Counted from the stretch's first letter, positions 8,944-18,328 are shown. The stretch: 44,612 bases of DNA from Parcubacteria group bacterium (GCA_028286545.1 JAQBRJ010000012.1:1-44612), one strand, 5' to 3'. A program made the numbers and translations. Notes: a model not told the origin generated them from the sequence alone.

Positions 8944-9420
8944 ATGAATAAGAAAAACAAAATGATAGCAGGTGCAGCAGTGGTGCTTGTCGTGGTCGCT
9001 GGCGTAGCGTTCTATGGCGGCATGGCCTATGCAAAGGGCGGTAGTAATGCTGGCACTCAAGCTCGTGCTGGACAGTTCGGCGGAGCGCAAAGCGCAACCG
9101 GTGCGGGCCGCACAGGTGCACGCAATGGTGTTTTCGGTGGTGTCGCAGGAATGGGCGGTGCAACCTTCGGTCAAGTAATTGCAAAAGACGACAAGAGCAT
9201 CACCGTGAAGCTCGCAACCGGTGGATCAAAGATTGTCTTCATTACACCCACAACGCCGGTGAGCAAAGACGTTTCAGGTTCTCTTGCTGACGTTGCCGTC
9301 GGCACACAAGTAACCGTAGCAGGAAGTGCAAATGCTGATGGCAGTATATCTGCACAATCAGTTCGCATCGGTAGTCCTACGATGCGCGGTACTGCATCAA
9401 GCACACCTGCACGTTATTAG
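8944..9420 (+). CDS. exported DUF5666-like protein
   Basis: The 158 residues begin with a transmembrane or signal segment (about 6-28, MIAGAAVVLVVVAGVAFYGGMAYA), followed by a Gly/Ala-rich linker (about 30-75) and one DUF5666-like beta domain (GQVIAKDDKSITVKLATGG, then SLADVAVGTQVTVAG and SISAQSVRIG). It follows the MacAB-like permease by 33 nt and resembles the operon's first member at 4724 and the protein at 19801, so the export operon is bracketed by related exported proteins. Function unknown. Confidence 0.65.
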   Translation: MNKKNKMIAGAAVVLVVVAGVAFYGGMAYAKGGSNAGTQARAGQFGGAQSATGAGRTGARNGVFGGVAGMGGATFGQVIAKDDKSITVKLATGGSKIVFITPTTPVSKDVSGSLADVAVGTQVTVAGSANADGSISAQSVRIGSPTMRGTASSTPARY

Positions 9421-9430
9421 TAGAACGGGC

Positions 9431-9952
9431 TTAGTGTGAAGCTGCGATATGTCGGCGAACAATGCGCCACTCACGCCAGATCAAATACATCACGATGATG
9501 TCGAAGAGTGAGATAGCAACGACGAAGATTGAGTGTGCCGTTGCAATCTGATATCCCTGATAGATAAGAAAAAGACCCAGTACGACGAGCGAGGCTGGGT
9601 ACGCCCACAGCGCGCCCTTCAAAAGTCCTATAACAAGTCCGAGCTTTATGAGTCCGCGGCTAAGTAAATAGATCGCAACAAAGACAACCGTTCCTGCAGT
9701 GAATGCATCCACCTCCGCAAGGAGGTGTTTTGCGATAAACCCGTACGACGCGCCGCTGCCCGCAAGTGTACGCAATTGCGCCACGCTGCTAAGAACGAGT
9801 GAAGAAGGTACGACGAGCAGCAACGCACCCACCACCACTTCGCCAAGCGAAATAAGTCCTTTAAGCAGCACGCTCCATTTAAAGAGTTCGTATACGGTAT
9901 GCTCAGCCGCAGGCGATTCAGGCTCCGTTCCCATAATCTCTTCTAGTTCCAT
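9431..9952 (-). CDS. DUF2127-like membrane protein
   Basis: The 173-residue protein has an acidic N-terminus of about 20 residues, then four hydrophobic segments (about 28-52, 82-105, 112-130 and 135-160). The pattern LFKWSVLLKGLISLGEVVVGALLL at the start and LLSRGLIKLGLVIGLLKGALWAYP in the middle matches my memory of the DUF2127 family, whose role is unknown. On the minus strand a TAGAGT box ends 6 nt before the ATG, so it has a leaderless-type promoter, divergent from the ABC gene at 9997. It converges with the gene ending at 9420, leaving only 10 nt. Confidence 0.6.
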   Translation of the reverse strand: MELEEIMGTEPESPAAEHTVYELFKWSVLLKGLISLGEVVVGALLLVVPSSLVLSSVAQLRTLAGSGASYGFIAKHLLAEVDAFTAGTVVFVAIYLLSRGLIKLGLVIGLLKGALWAYPASLVVLGLFLIYQGYQIATAHSIFVVAISLFDIIVMYLIWREWRIVRRHIAASH

Positions 9953-9958
9953 ATAAAC

Positions 9959-9964
9959 ACTCTA
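9959..9964 (-). promoter_or_regulatory. TAGAGT -10 box of DUF2127-like gene
   Basis: Read on the minus strand, TAGAGT lies 6 nt upstream of the ATG whose first base is 9952. Confidence 0.4.
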
Positions 9965-9996
9965 CCAGACGAGAGTGGTATCATAAGAATCATTGT

Positions 9997-11781
9997 ATGA
10001 AGTCTAGACTGTCTCTATCGCAAGAACCGACCATTTTCCTGAGTCGGAAGCTTTGGAAATTTTCAAAGGGAATGCACGGACGCATCGTGCTCTATACCGG
10101 CATGTCTGTCGTGGCTAACGTTATTAACCTCACGACGCCACTCATATTTGGAGCGTTCATTCATGAAGTGCAGCTTCATGGCATAGTGTCTGGAAATTTC
10201 CATTACTTGCTGCTTCTCCTCGCTCTCCTTTTCTTTGTCGAAATAGCATTCTGGGCATTCCATGGACCGTCACGAGTCATTGAGACGTCAGTGGCATTTA
10301 GAACAGAAATTAATTATCGCAAATACTTATTGCAAGGAGTGCTTGATCTAGGACTCACCTGGCATGGAGAGCATGATTCCGGTGATACCATCGATAAAGT
10401 AAATAAAGCAGGGGATAGTATTGCGAGTTTTGGACAGAATGTCTTTCAGATAAATCAAACGGTTGTGCGCTTGATAGGAACGTCCATTGTATTGTTCTGG
10501 TTTTCGCCGGGGATAGCGCTCTTTGTCTTTGTTCTGATGATTATTAGTTTTGTTGTAATATTCCAATTCGACCGCTACCTTGTTCCACAATATCGACGTC
10601 TCAATGAATATAGCAATCGTTCGATGGCCGGAGTCTTTGATGCTCTCTCAAATGTTACGAGCGTAAAGATTCTTCATATTGAGACTCCTATTTTGGACGG
10701 CATCATCTCTCGATTTAAGGCGCCTTATACTTTATTCCAGGCAAACTCAAAACTCAATGAATCCAAGTGGTTTGCTGGGGCTGTGTTCTTTCAGGCGATT
10801 GCAGTCATTCCCATCGCGTTTTATGTCTATCATGCTCTCGCTACAGGCAAGTACGTAGATGCTGGTACTATCTCCGCACTCTACCTGTATCTCTCCAACC
10901 TTATATATGTATATTTTGGATTTACCGGTTTCTATCAAGACCTTGCCATCTATAAGAATCGAATATTGAATGCAAAACCAATTGAAGATGCTTTTACTGC
11001 GCACTCTACAACCAAGCGAAGTCCAACGAAGTCGTGGGGGACAATGAATATCCAAGACCTTATCTTCACCTATGAAGGGATTGGCACTATCCCAAACCTC
11101 AACAACGTTTGTATGCAAATTCGCAAAGGCGAGCGCATTGCCGTGATAGGTGAGTCGGGCTCAGGAAAGACAACCTTCTTAAAGGTCTTGCATGGACTCT
11201 ACCCAACAGCGCAGGGTTCACTACAGCTCGATAGCTCAGCACCACTCGCAACGTCATTTGCCGATCTCGACCTTAAGACCATGCTCGTGCCACAAGAACC
11301 AGAAATATTCTCATCAACTATTCGTGAGAACATTACGCTTGGTGTGGATTACTTAGAAGAAGATGTGTTGCATGCCATGCGCATTGCCAACTTTGAAGAA
11401 GTTGTGCGCGATCTTCCAAAGGGGCTTGATTCAGTTATCAACGAAAAGGGCGTAAACCTCTCCGGCGGCCAGAAGCAGCGTCTCGCACTTTCACGCGCAC
11501 TCTTGTTCTCACGCGACAAAGAAATAATCTTGCTAGATGAATCAACGAGTTCTGTTGACTCTGAAAATGAGACTGAAATATACGCAAATATATGGCGAGC
11601 GTTTGACGGAAAGACGGTCATTGCTTCAATTCACAAGATGAACCTCCTCAAATTCTTCGATCGTATCTATATCTTTGAAAAGGGAAAGATTGTCGATCAG
11701 GGTTCATTTAACGAATTGCTAGAGCGCAATACATCCTTCGCAGAAGCCTGGGATCAGTTTGTGAAGACGAATGCAGGATAA
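9997..11781 (+). CDS. ABC transporter, fused permease-ATPase half-transporter
   Basis: A 594-residue type IV exporter half. The N-terminal 320 residues hold about six membrane segments. The ATPase domain (about 350-590) has Walker A GESGSGKTT, signature LSGGQKQRLALSRAL and Walker B IILLDESTSSVD. The switch region reads ASIHKMNLL, keeping the His. The next gene (11817) is a second half-transporter 35 nt away, so the pair could form a heterodimer, although the second gene has its own TATAAT box. The second copy has the fully canonical DEATSSLD, while this one has DESTSSVD. Substrate unknown. Confidence 0.85.
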   Translation: MKSRLSLSQEPTIFLSRKLWKFSKGMHGRIVLYTGMSVVANVINLTTPLIFGAFIHEVQLHGIVSGNFHYLLLLLALLFFVEIAFWAFHGPSRVIETSVAFRTEINYRKYLLQGVLDLGLTWHGEHDSGDTIDKVNKAGDSIASFGQNVFQINQTVVRLIGTSIVLFWFSPGIALFVFVLMIISFVVIFQFDRYLVPQYRRLNEYSNRSMAGVFDALSNVTSVKILHIETPILDGIISRFKAPYTLFQANSKLNESKWFAGAVFFQAIAVIPIAFYVYHALATGKYVDAGTISALYLYLSNLIYVYFGFTGFYQDLAIYKNRILNAKPIEDAFTAHSTTKRSPTKSWGTMNIQDLIFTYEGIGTIPNLNNVCMQIRKGERIAVIGESGSGKTTFLKVLHGLYPTAQGSLQLDSSAPLATSFADLDLKTMLVPQEPEIFSSTIRENITLGVDYLEEDVLHAMRIANFEEVVRDLPKGLDSVINEKGVNLSGGQKQRLALSRALLFSRDKEIILLDESTSSVDSENETEIYANIWRAFDGKTVIASIHKMNLLKFFDRIYIFEKGKIVDQGSFNELLERNTSFAEAWDQFVKTNAG

Positions 11782-11801
11782 GAGAAATACCAAGAGTGTG
11801 G

Positions 11802-11807
11802 TATAAT
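11802..11807 (+). promoter_or_regulatory. TATAAT -10 box of second ABC gene
   Basis: A perfect TATAAT ends 9 nt before the ATG at 11817 and lies in the 35-nt gap after the first ABC gene. Confidence 0.5.
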
Positions 11808-11816
11808 AACGCTCTT

Positions 11817-13613
11817 ATGCCGCCCGAGGAAGAAAAGAAAAAGCCAGCGCAAGCATGGCCGGTCATACGTGAATATTTTAAGGCTACGAAGAGGTATCCG
11901 CGGTTACTTATTCTTGTTATCGCAGGTGCATCAGTGGTAGAAATCTCGGGTGTCATCACACCGCTCTATCTACGTCAGTTCATTAACATTCTGTCTGCTG
12001 ATAGTGCAACGCAGCATGTATTACTTAGTCTGTTCGGCATACTGGGAATATACGCAGGCATATCAGTCATTGGTTGGGCTGGTCGTCGTGTAGAGATGAT
12101 TTCTATTTCATACCTAGAATCAGGAGTTATGAAGGATCTTTCGAATGTAGCATTCGGAAATCTGCTTGGTCACAGCTATGACTTTTTCGTTTCAAATTTC
12201 TCCGGCACCCTTACTCGCCGCGTAAATCGCTACTCGCGTTCGTATGAACAGGTCTTGGAAACAATTGTCTTCAACTTCTTTTCATTTTTTGTATTCGCGA
12301 TTGGAGCTATCGCTGTACTTTTCTTGCGTAGTGCAATTCTTGGCACGGCGCTCCTCATATGGACTCTGTTCTTCCTGTTCCTACAAGTCTTAATGGCGCG
12401 CTGGAAGCATCCGCTTCGTATCGCTCGCTCAGCAGAAGATAGTAAGGTAACGGGGCTCTTGTCTGATGCAGTCTCGAATCAGTCGACGATTAACTTCTTT
12501 GCTTCAGATAAGTACGAACGCTCTCTATTTGCTGCCGCTATCGAAAGTTGGTACGTGGCCATGATGCGCACGTGGAAAGCTGATGTCTGGATAGGTTCAA
12601 TTCAGGGCATGCTCGCTATCATTATAGAAGTAGGTCTTCTCGTAGGAGCAGTGTTCTTATGGCAGCGTGGACTGGTAACGGTTGGAGACTTTGTTTTGAT
12701 TCAGGTGTACTTGATTGGACTCATCGATCGTATATGGAATGTTGGTAACAGTTTGCGTCGTTTGTATGACGCTTTTGCCGATGCATATGAAATGGTTGCG
12801 ATTATGGAAACTCCACAAGGAATAACTGATATTTCTGGCGCTTCCGCTCTCAATGTCACAAATAAAGAAGTGAAGCTGAGCGATGTTGGATTCACCTTTA
12901 TCGAAGATCAGCCGATCCTTAAGAATTTATCTCTCACTATTGCGGGAGGAGAAAAGATTGCACTTGTCGGTCCTTCAGGTGCAGGTAAATCAACGGTTAC
13001 AAAACTCTTGCTACGTTTGTATGACGTAAGTTCTGGTTCTATCACTGTCGATGGGCAGGATATTCGCGAAGTTACGCAAGATAGTTTGCACGAAGCAATT
13101 GCCTTTGTGCCGCAAGAACCAATACTCTTCCATCGTTCGCTTATGGACAACATTCGGTACGGTCGCCAGAGCGCGACCGACGAAGAAGTAATGGAGGCTG
13201 CAAAGAAAGCACACTGTCATGATTTCATTGCGAAACTTCCAGAAGGATATAACACGCATGTAGGAGAGCGCGGTGTGAAGCTTTCTGGTGGTGAACGCCA
13301 GCGCGTAGCTATTGCGCGTGCGATCCTCAAGAACGCCCCCATACTTATCCTCGACGAAGCAACGTCGAGTCTCGATTCAGAATCTGAGTCGCTTATTCAG
13401 GACGCACTCAAGGTACTCATGGAAGGGAAGACTGTTATTGTTATTGCGCACCGTCTATCAACCATCATGACGATGGATCGGATTGTGGTTATTGAAGACG
13501 GACACATTGCAGCCGAAGGAACGCATGACGAACTCCTAGACCAAGCGGGAGGCCTCTACCACAAGCTTTGGAGTATTCAGGCAGGTAGTTTCGTGGCTGA
13601 TGCGAGTGCTTGA
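11817..13613 (+). CDS. ABC transporter, fused permease-ATPase half-transporter
   Basis: A 598-residue type IV exporter half of the MsbA/LmrA kind. About six membrane helices occupy residues 30-310. The ATPase domain (about 350-590) has Walker A GPSGAGKST, Q-loop FVPQEPILF, signature [15 protein letters not shown], Walker B ILILDEATSSLD and the H-loop IAHRLST. ATG 11817 (MPPEEEKKK) is chosen over a GTG at 11796 because the TATAAT lies between them. Together with the upstream gene it probably forms an exporter; a closely similar gene is at 32887. Confidence 0.87.
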   Translation: MPPEEEKKKPAQAWPVIREYFKATKRYPRLLILVIAGASVVEISGVITPLYLRQFINILSADSATQHVLLSLFGILGIYAGISVIGWAGRRVEMISISYLESGVMKDLSNVAFGNLLGHSYDFFVSNFSGTLTRRVNRYSRSYEQVLETIVFNFFSFFVFAIGAIAVLFLRSAILGTALLIWTLFFLFLQVLMARWKHPLRIARSAEDSKVTGLLSDAVSNQSTINFFASDKYERSLFAAAIESWYVAMMRTWKADVWIGSIQGMLAIIIEVGLLVGAVFLWQRGLVTVGDFVLIQVYLIGLIDRIWNVGNSLRRLYDAFADAYEMVAIMETPQGITDISGASALNVTNKEVKLSDVGFTFIEDQPILKNLSLTIAGGEKIALVGPSGAGKSTVTKLLLRLYDVSSGSITVDGQDIREVTQDSLHEAIAFVPQEPILFHRSLMDNIRYGRQSATDEEVMEAAKKAHCHDFIAKLPEGYNTHVGERGVKLSGGERQRVAIARAILKNAPILILDEATSSLDSESESLIQDALKVLMEGKTVIVIAHRLSTIMTMDRIVVIEDGHIAAEGTHDELLDQAGGLYHKLWSIQAGSFVADASA

Positions 13614-13710
13614 GCAAAAAATCACATAAAAGCCTTTAAAATATAAAGAAAATCTAAAGTCTTTAGCCGGTAATTATGGTACTATCTCGTGCAGCTGGCT
13701 TTACGGTTGC

Positions 13711-13716
13711 TATACT
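13711..13716 (+). promoter_or_regulatory. extended -10 box (TGC-TATACT)
   Basis: TATACT preceded by TGC ends 6 nt before the ATG at 13723, a leaderless-type promoter. Confidence 0.55.
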
Positions 13717-13722
13717 ATTCCT

Positions 13723-14619
13723 ATGCAAACACCACTTTTGATAGCTGTTCTTACCGGTCTCGGCGGCATGATCGGCTGGGGCTTCGCCGACTTATTCGCA
13801 AAAAAGACCATTGATGAGATAGGGGATATCACGACACTCGTTGTAGCGCATTTCTTTGGGACAGCTTTTGTCATATTGGTTGCTCTGTACGAAGTATTTG
13901 GAAAGCATCATTCACTCGTATTCCCGACTGGCGCGTGGTCGTGGCTCGGACTCGCATTCTTCGGCGCACTGCAAGGAGTTGTATATCTGTTGGTATACAT
14001 AGGATTCGGAAAAGGGCAGGTGACAGTGCTTAATCCTATATTCTCTTCATTCTCCGGATTCGTCGCCCTTATCTCGATTCTCTTCCTAGGTGAACAGGTG
14101 CGCGGCATTGTTGCGATCGGTTTGCTCGTCATCTTCGGCGGTATCATGCTCATGAACGTCGATTGGGGTGCACTCCGTGAGCGGAAGATGCGGTTTCTTG
14201 GAGTTCCTGGCTTTCCTGAAGTTGCCGTAGCAACCGTGCTTGCGGCTATATGGACGCTTGGCTGGAATAGTTTTGTTGGTGGTATCGATTGGCTTGCGTA
14301 TGCCGTCGCGATGTATGTATTCATGACGGTAGCCCTTCTTCTCTACGCACTTGTACGCGGTGTATCGCTTCGCGTTCCCGTTCGAGGAGCCTGGAAATAT
14401 CTTGTGCTCATTGGTATTTTTGAGTCCGCTGCATACATTCTCATCAGTTGGGGTTACAGCGTCACGACGTTCACTTCAGTTGTCGCCGTATTGTCTGGTG
14501 CATTCTCGCTCCCCACAATTATTGGCGCGCGTGTATGGCTTAAAGAACATACAGTCCCTGCGCAACTCTGGGGTAGTCTCCTCATCGTACTTGGGGTTAT
14601 CTTGATTGCACTTATCTAA
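13723..14619 (+). CDS. EamA/DMT-family transporter
   Basis: A 298-residue integral membrane protein with about ten hydrophobic helices arranged as two EamA repeats (about 5-140 and 160-298). Repeat landmarks are GMIGWGFADLFAKK near the start, LNPIFSSFSGFVALISILFLGEQV at the end of the first repeat and VLSGAFSLPTIIGARVWLKEH at the end of the second. The family moves small metabolites, often amino acids or amines. The next gene, an ornithine-decarboxylase-like enzyme, starts 5 nt later in the same operon, so an amino acid or polyamine substrate is a reasonable guess but not shown. Confidence 0.82.
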   Translation: MQTPLLIAVLTGLGGMIGWGFADLFAKKTIDEIGDITTLVVAHFFGTAFVILVALYEVFGKHHSLVFPTGAWSWLGLAFFGALQGVVYLLVYIGFGKGQVTVLNPIFSSFSGFVALISILFLGEQVRGIVAIGLLVIFGGIMLMNVDWGALRERKMRFLGVPGFPEVAVATVLAAIWTLGWNSFVGGIDWLAYAVAMYVFMTVALLLYALVRGVSLRVPVRGAWKYLVLIGIFESAAYILISWGYSVTTFTSVVAVLSGAFSLPTIIGARVWLKEHTVPAQLWGSLLIVLGVILIALI

Positions 14620-14624
14620 CGAGC

Positions 14625-15755
14625 ATGGAAAATCCTTTTACTCCCGAACAGATGGCGTCGTTGGGACACCAAACGCCATTCTTTGCTTTTTCTCTTGAGA
14701 AAGTAAAAGAAAAATATAACGAGTTCAGAACTCATTTCCCCGACGCTATCGTTAATTTCGCGATGAAAGCGAATGTGGAACCAGAAATACTCACGGCGCT
14801 CGCCGAAGAAGGAGCGAACTTCGAAGTGGCTTCAGGATATGAGTTGACCATGCTCAAAGAACTTAAGATTCCTGGGTCAAAGATAATCTATGGCACGTCG
14901 GTGAAGCCAGCAGAGCATATTCGCGATGCTCATGAGTACGGTGTTGAGCGCTATGCCGCCGATTCATTTGAAGAACTTGAAAAGATTGCAAATGTCGCCC
15001 CAGGTTCTCGCATTTACATCCGTATGGTTGTAGATGATACAGGCAGCATTTTTAAATTCTCTGAGAAGTTTGGCACTGAAAAGCGGAATGTGATTCCGTT
15101 ATTGGTGAGAGCAAAAGAACTGGGTTTGGAGCCGTATGGTATTAGTTTCCATGTTGGTTCCCAAGCGAGTAATCCTCGTGCATGGGCTGAAGCAATTGAA
15201 GAACTGGTTCCCGTGCTCACAGAACTTGATGAAACCAACGGAATCAAGATACAAATGCTTAATCTTGGAGGAGGATTCCCCTGTGCCTATGCTTCGACAG
15301 AAGTATTCCTATCCCTCGAAGAGATAGCAGGGTATACGTACGAAGCGTATAAGAAGCTTCCGTACAAACCACTTGTTATGCTTGAGCCGGGAAGGGCGTT
15401 AGTGGCAGAGTCGGGAGCACTTGTGGTAAGCGTCATTGGCAGGCTCGAGCGACGTGAACAAACCTGGCTGTTCCTAGACGCGGGCGTGTACAGCGGTCTT
15501 TTTGAAACCATGGCCTATCAAGGTTCAACACGATACCGCGTAAGCAGTCTTCGTTCCTCATTTGATGCGGGGGAGAAAATGTTTGCTCTTGCAGGTCCGA
15601 CAGGGGATAGTCCGGACGTTATAACTCGTGAAGCGTTGCTTCCCGCAGATATAAACGTTGGAGACAAACTGGTCTTCCATGACGTAGGTGCGTACAGTCT
15701 TGTGGCGATTTGTCCCTTTAATGGTTTCCCCAGGCCAGAGGTGTATTACGTTTGA
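14625..15755 (+). CDS. ornithine/lysine decarboxylase-like PLP enzyme (fold type III)
   Basis: The 376 residues match group IV decarboxylases, which make diamines such as putrescine. The PLP lysine is Lys48 in NFAMKANVEP; SFHVGSQ, LNLGGGFP and LEPGRALVAES bind the cofactor phosphate and ring; FLDAGVYSGLFETM matches the bacterial ornithine decarboxylase loop. The oddity is at residues 324-331: the family motif GPTCDS(x)D reads GPTGDSPD, so the catalytic Cys that completes the partner subunit's active site is Gly327. Activity may therefore be altered. It is co-transcribed with the EamA transporter 5 nt upstream. Ornithine, lysine or carboxynorspermidine-type substrates cannot be separated from sequence alone. 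Confidence 0.8.
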   Translation: MENPFTPEQMASLGHQTPFFAFSLEKVKEKYNEFRTHFPDAIVNFAMKANVEPEILTALAEEGANFEVASGYELTMLKELKIPGSKIIYGTSVKPAEHIRDAHEYGVERYAADSFEELEKIANVAPGSRIYIRMVVDDTGSIFKFSEKFGTEKRNVIPLLVRAKELGLEPYGISFHVGSQASNPRAWAEAIEELVPVLTELDETNGIKIQMLNLGGGFPCAYASTEVFLSLEEIAGYTYEAYKKLPYKPLVMLEPGRALVAESGALVVSVIGRLERREQTWLFLDAGVYSGLFETMAYQGSTRYRVSSLRSSFDAGEKMFALAGPTGDSPDVITREALLPADINVGDKLVFHDVGAYSLVAICPFNGFPRPEVYYV

Positions 15756-15785
15756 CGCGCCTTACTCTCGCGGTACACTATTGAT

Positions 15786-16610
15786 ATGAGCCTGACGCTA
15801 CCGCAGAAGCTAGCGCTTGCATTTTTCATCCTAATTACCTTGTTTTGGGGCTGGATCCACTGGTCTGGTCTAACAGAAGGTACGTATAATTATTTGTTCT
15901 CGTTTTTGTTTGGGCTAATACCGTTCTTTGGTGGTGCTGTTGCGATTGGACTCTCCTCTATTTGGGGAGGAACTAAAAGTGCCATCGGCAAAGCTGTCCT
16001 GTTTATCGGTCTCGGTGTGTTTTTGTGGGGCTGTGGAGAAAACATCTGGTCGTACTACAATTTCTTTGCAGGTGTAGCCGCTCCGTATCCTTCTCTTGCC
16101 GACCTTGGCTTTGCTCCGTCGATATTCTTTTACGGACTCGGTGCAATATATTTAACGCGTGCAACGGGAGCACGCTATGCACTTCGTAATCACCCGTGGT
16201 CGAAATGGCTCGCATTTCTAGCGCTTGTTGCGGTTACTGCGTTGTCCTACTACGTTCTCGTTATCATTGCTCGCGGAGGTGTCTTGGTTCCAGAAGGGGA
16301 AACCATAGTGAAGGCATTCCTCGACATTATATATCCGCTTGGTGACCTTCTCGCTGCTCTTCTCGCCGTAATCATCTCTGGCCTATCGTTTCCGTACCTC
16401 GGCGGCAGATATCGATTCGACATCTACGCTATCTTGGCCGGTCTCGCCGTCATGTTTATTGCAGACTCTATTTTCTCGTACACCACAACCATTGGTACCT
16501 ATTACAACGCTAACGGCGGCGATTTGATTCTTGCATTTGGCATGTTCCTTATCACGTTCGGTGTCCTCGGATTTACGCGCCCACAAATAAGGAGCGATAG
16601 TTCAGGGTAA
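15786..16610 (+). CDS. seven-helix membrane protein, probable sensor module
   Basis: The 274 residues contain about seven or eight transmembrane helices with little else. Motifs such as APYPSLADLGFAPSIFFYGLG, DIIYPLGDLLAALLAVIISG and GGDLILAFGMFLITFGVLGF resemble the MASE-like 7TM input domains that usually precede histidine kinases, but here no kinase is fused. A TACACT box ends 6 nt before the ATG. Two genes further, in the same direction and with 5- and 8-nt gaps, comes a soluble GAF histidine kinase (16918), so the three genes look like a split sensory system. The specific family is not certain. Confidence 0.6.
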   Translation: MSLTLPQKLALAFFILITLFWGWIHWSGLTEGTYNYLFSFLFGLIPFFGGAVAIGLSSIWGGTKSAIGKAVLFIGLGVFLWGCGENIWSYYNFFAGVAAPYPSLADLGFAPSIFFYGLGAIYLTRATGARYALRNHPWSKWLAFLALVAVTALSYYVLVIIARGGVLVPEGETIVKAFLDIIYPLGDLLAALLAVIISGLSFPYLGGRYRFDIYAILAGLAVMFIADSIFSYTTTIGTYYNANGGDLILAFGMFLITFGVLGFTRPQIRSDSSG

Positions 16611-16615
16611 ATACT

Positions 16616-16909
16616 ATGAGTACGATTTTGGATCAGATCGCAACCCGAATTATAAAAGAGCAGGAGCTCATCATTGGTCCTATCGCATGGCAGGAAGCCG
16701 AAAAGGTTCAAGGTCTAACTCTCGTTGATCGTGACACCGCGGAAATAGCGGCAAGTAACTCAGACCCAAAAGAGGTGGTGAATCAGCTTGTGGGAAGGTA
16801 CGAACGACTCTTTGGTCGAGCATCGCGCGAAGCATGTAGAGACGCTGTCGCTTCAATCCTCGCAGAGCTTTCTCCGGGGGATGTGCCATCGAGCTTGGTT
16901 GCGGCATAA
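16616..16909 (+). CDS. small protein of unknown function in sensor operon
   Basis: The 97-residue soluble protein is not recognised. It begins with a helical stretch (LDQIATRIIKEQELIIGPIAWQEAEKVQGL) and has a second helical part (PKEVVNQLVGRYERLFGRASREACRDAVASIL). There is no signal peptide or membrane helix. It starts 5 nt after the seven-helix protein and ends 8 nt before the histidine kinase, so it probably acts with them, perhaps as a linker or regulator between the membrane sensor and the kinase; this is inference from position only. Confidence 0.6.
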   Translation: MSTILDQIATRIIKEQELIIGPIAWQEAEKVQGLTLVDRDTAEIAASNSDPKEVVNQLVGRYERLFGRASREACRDAVASILAELSPGDVPSSLVAA

Positions 16910-16917
16910 TATAGATC

Positions 16918-18321
16918 ATGGGAACTCCAGACACTAATGACGTACGTACGTCAGACACTGCACAACAGTCTTCGTCGACGCCACAATACGAAGATCAGCT
17001 AAAAACTGCTAACGAGCAGCTGTACGCCCATAGCCTAGAGCTCGCAACGCGTAACAAGACTCTCTCGCTGCTCCGACAGCTCTATCAGATAAGTATTCTT
17101 GCTCTCGATCCCGATACACTCGCAGACAAGATCGTACATCGCGTTCGAGAAGAGCTTCAATTCGAGTTGGTATCTATTCTCCGATTCGATAGCGCGAGTG
17201 ACACTCTCAGTTCCTGCGAAATAAGTAGATCTGAACGGCTTGAGAAATTGGCAGCTGAGCATCATCCTTTCCATGCCAATCCTATTCTTAATGCCTCAAA
17301 ACATACATTCTTAGCACCAGTCTTTAAGGGACAATTGAGTCATTCAGAACAACTCGCCGATCTATGGGGTGGTACGGTTCCCGATGACGTTCTTGCGCGC
17401 GCGACCAAAGAAGCGCACATACGAACCGTGCTTGCGTACCCGCTTTTCATCGATACCAAACTTACGGATGTTCTCGTGCTCTGTTTTAATAGAAGTTTTG
17501 ACGAACTTAGTGATTTTGAACGAGAGTCTCTCGCAAGTATCGTTGACGTGACGGCCGTTGCGCTCGACCGTGCGCGCTTGTATAAGGAATTGCAGAAACT
17601 CAACGGCGACTTAACGGATGCAAACAAGCAGCAGGTCACGCTCATTCACTTCATCACTCACCAGTTGAAAGGCTTTGTCGCAAAGTCTCGCAATATTTTC
17701 TCAATGATTCAGGAAGGAGATTATGGCGTCGTACCCGAGACCATGCTGCCTATCGTGAACGAAGGATTTACCTCTGCAACTAAGGGTGCGCAGACAATTC
17801 AGGAAATTCTTAATGCAGCGAATATTAAGAACGGTCAGGTCGCCTATGCAGCGGTACCGTTTGATTTCAAAGAATTGGTGAATTCAATCGTAGCAACACT
17901 CAAACCTAATGCAGATGCCAAAGGTGTTGTGCTTACGAGTACCGAACCAGAGGGTCCTGTTATGTTCACGGGCGATCGTATGCAAATGGAAAATGCGCTC
18001 AAGAATTTAATTGATAATTCCATCAAATACACGCCGCAGGGAAGTATTTCCATTACCCTTACGCAGGACGCAGAGACGATACGACTTGTCGCTGAAGACA
18101 CGGGCGTTGGTATAACGCCTGAAGACATGGCACGACTCTTCACCGAGGGCGGGCATGGAGCAGAAAGTCAGAAAGTGAACGTCGACTCTACCGGCTTTGG
18201 TCTCTATATCGTTAAGAACATCATTGAAGGTCATAAGGGCAAAGTATGGGCCGAGTCTGCAGGCGCGGGGAAGGGCTCAAGGTTTATTATTGAGTTGCCG
18301 GTTTCAGCAACTTCAGCATAA
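16918..18321 (+). CDS. GAF-domain sensor histidine kinase
   Basis: A 467-residue soluble kinase without membrane helices. A short coiled coil (about 25-55) leads into a GAF domain (about 60-225). The dimerisation/phosphoacceptor region has LIHFITHQLKGF with the probable phospho-His at 248. The HATPase_c domain (about 330-465) shows N-box LKNLIDNSIKYTP, G1 DTGVGI and G2 STGFGLYIVKNIIEGHKGKVW. No response regulator gene is adjacent. A CATAAT box ends 7 nt before the ATG, so the kinase may also be transcribed alone. Without a transmembrane part it may take its signal from the 7-helix protein encoded upstream. Confidence 0.88.
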   Translation: MGTPDTNDVRTSDTAQQSSSTPQYEDQLKTANEQLYAHSLELATRNKTLSLLRQLYQISILALDPDTLADKIVHRVREELQFELVSILRFDSASDTLSSCEISRSERLEKLAAEHHPFHANPILNASKHTFLAPVFKGQLSHSEQLADLWGGTVPDDVLARATKEAHIRTVLAYPLFIDTKLTDVLVLCFNRSFDELSDFERESLASIVDVTAVALDRARLYKELQKLNGDLTDANKQQVTLIHFITHQLKGFVAKSRNIFSMIQEGDYGVVPETMLPIVNEGFTSATKGAQTIQEILNAANIKNGQVAYAAVPFDFKELVNSIVATLKPNADAKGVVLTSTEPEGPVMFTGDRMQMENALKNLIDNSIKYTPQGSISITLTQDAETIRLVAEDTGVGITPEDMARLFTEGGHGAESQKVNVDSTGFGLYIVKNIIEGHKGKVWAESAGAGKGSRFIIELPVSATSA

Positions 18322-18328
18322 CGAAACG

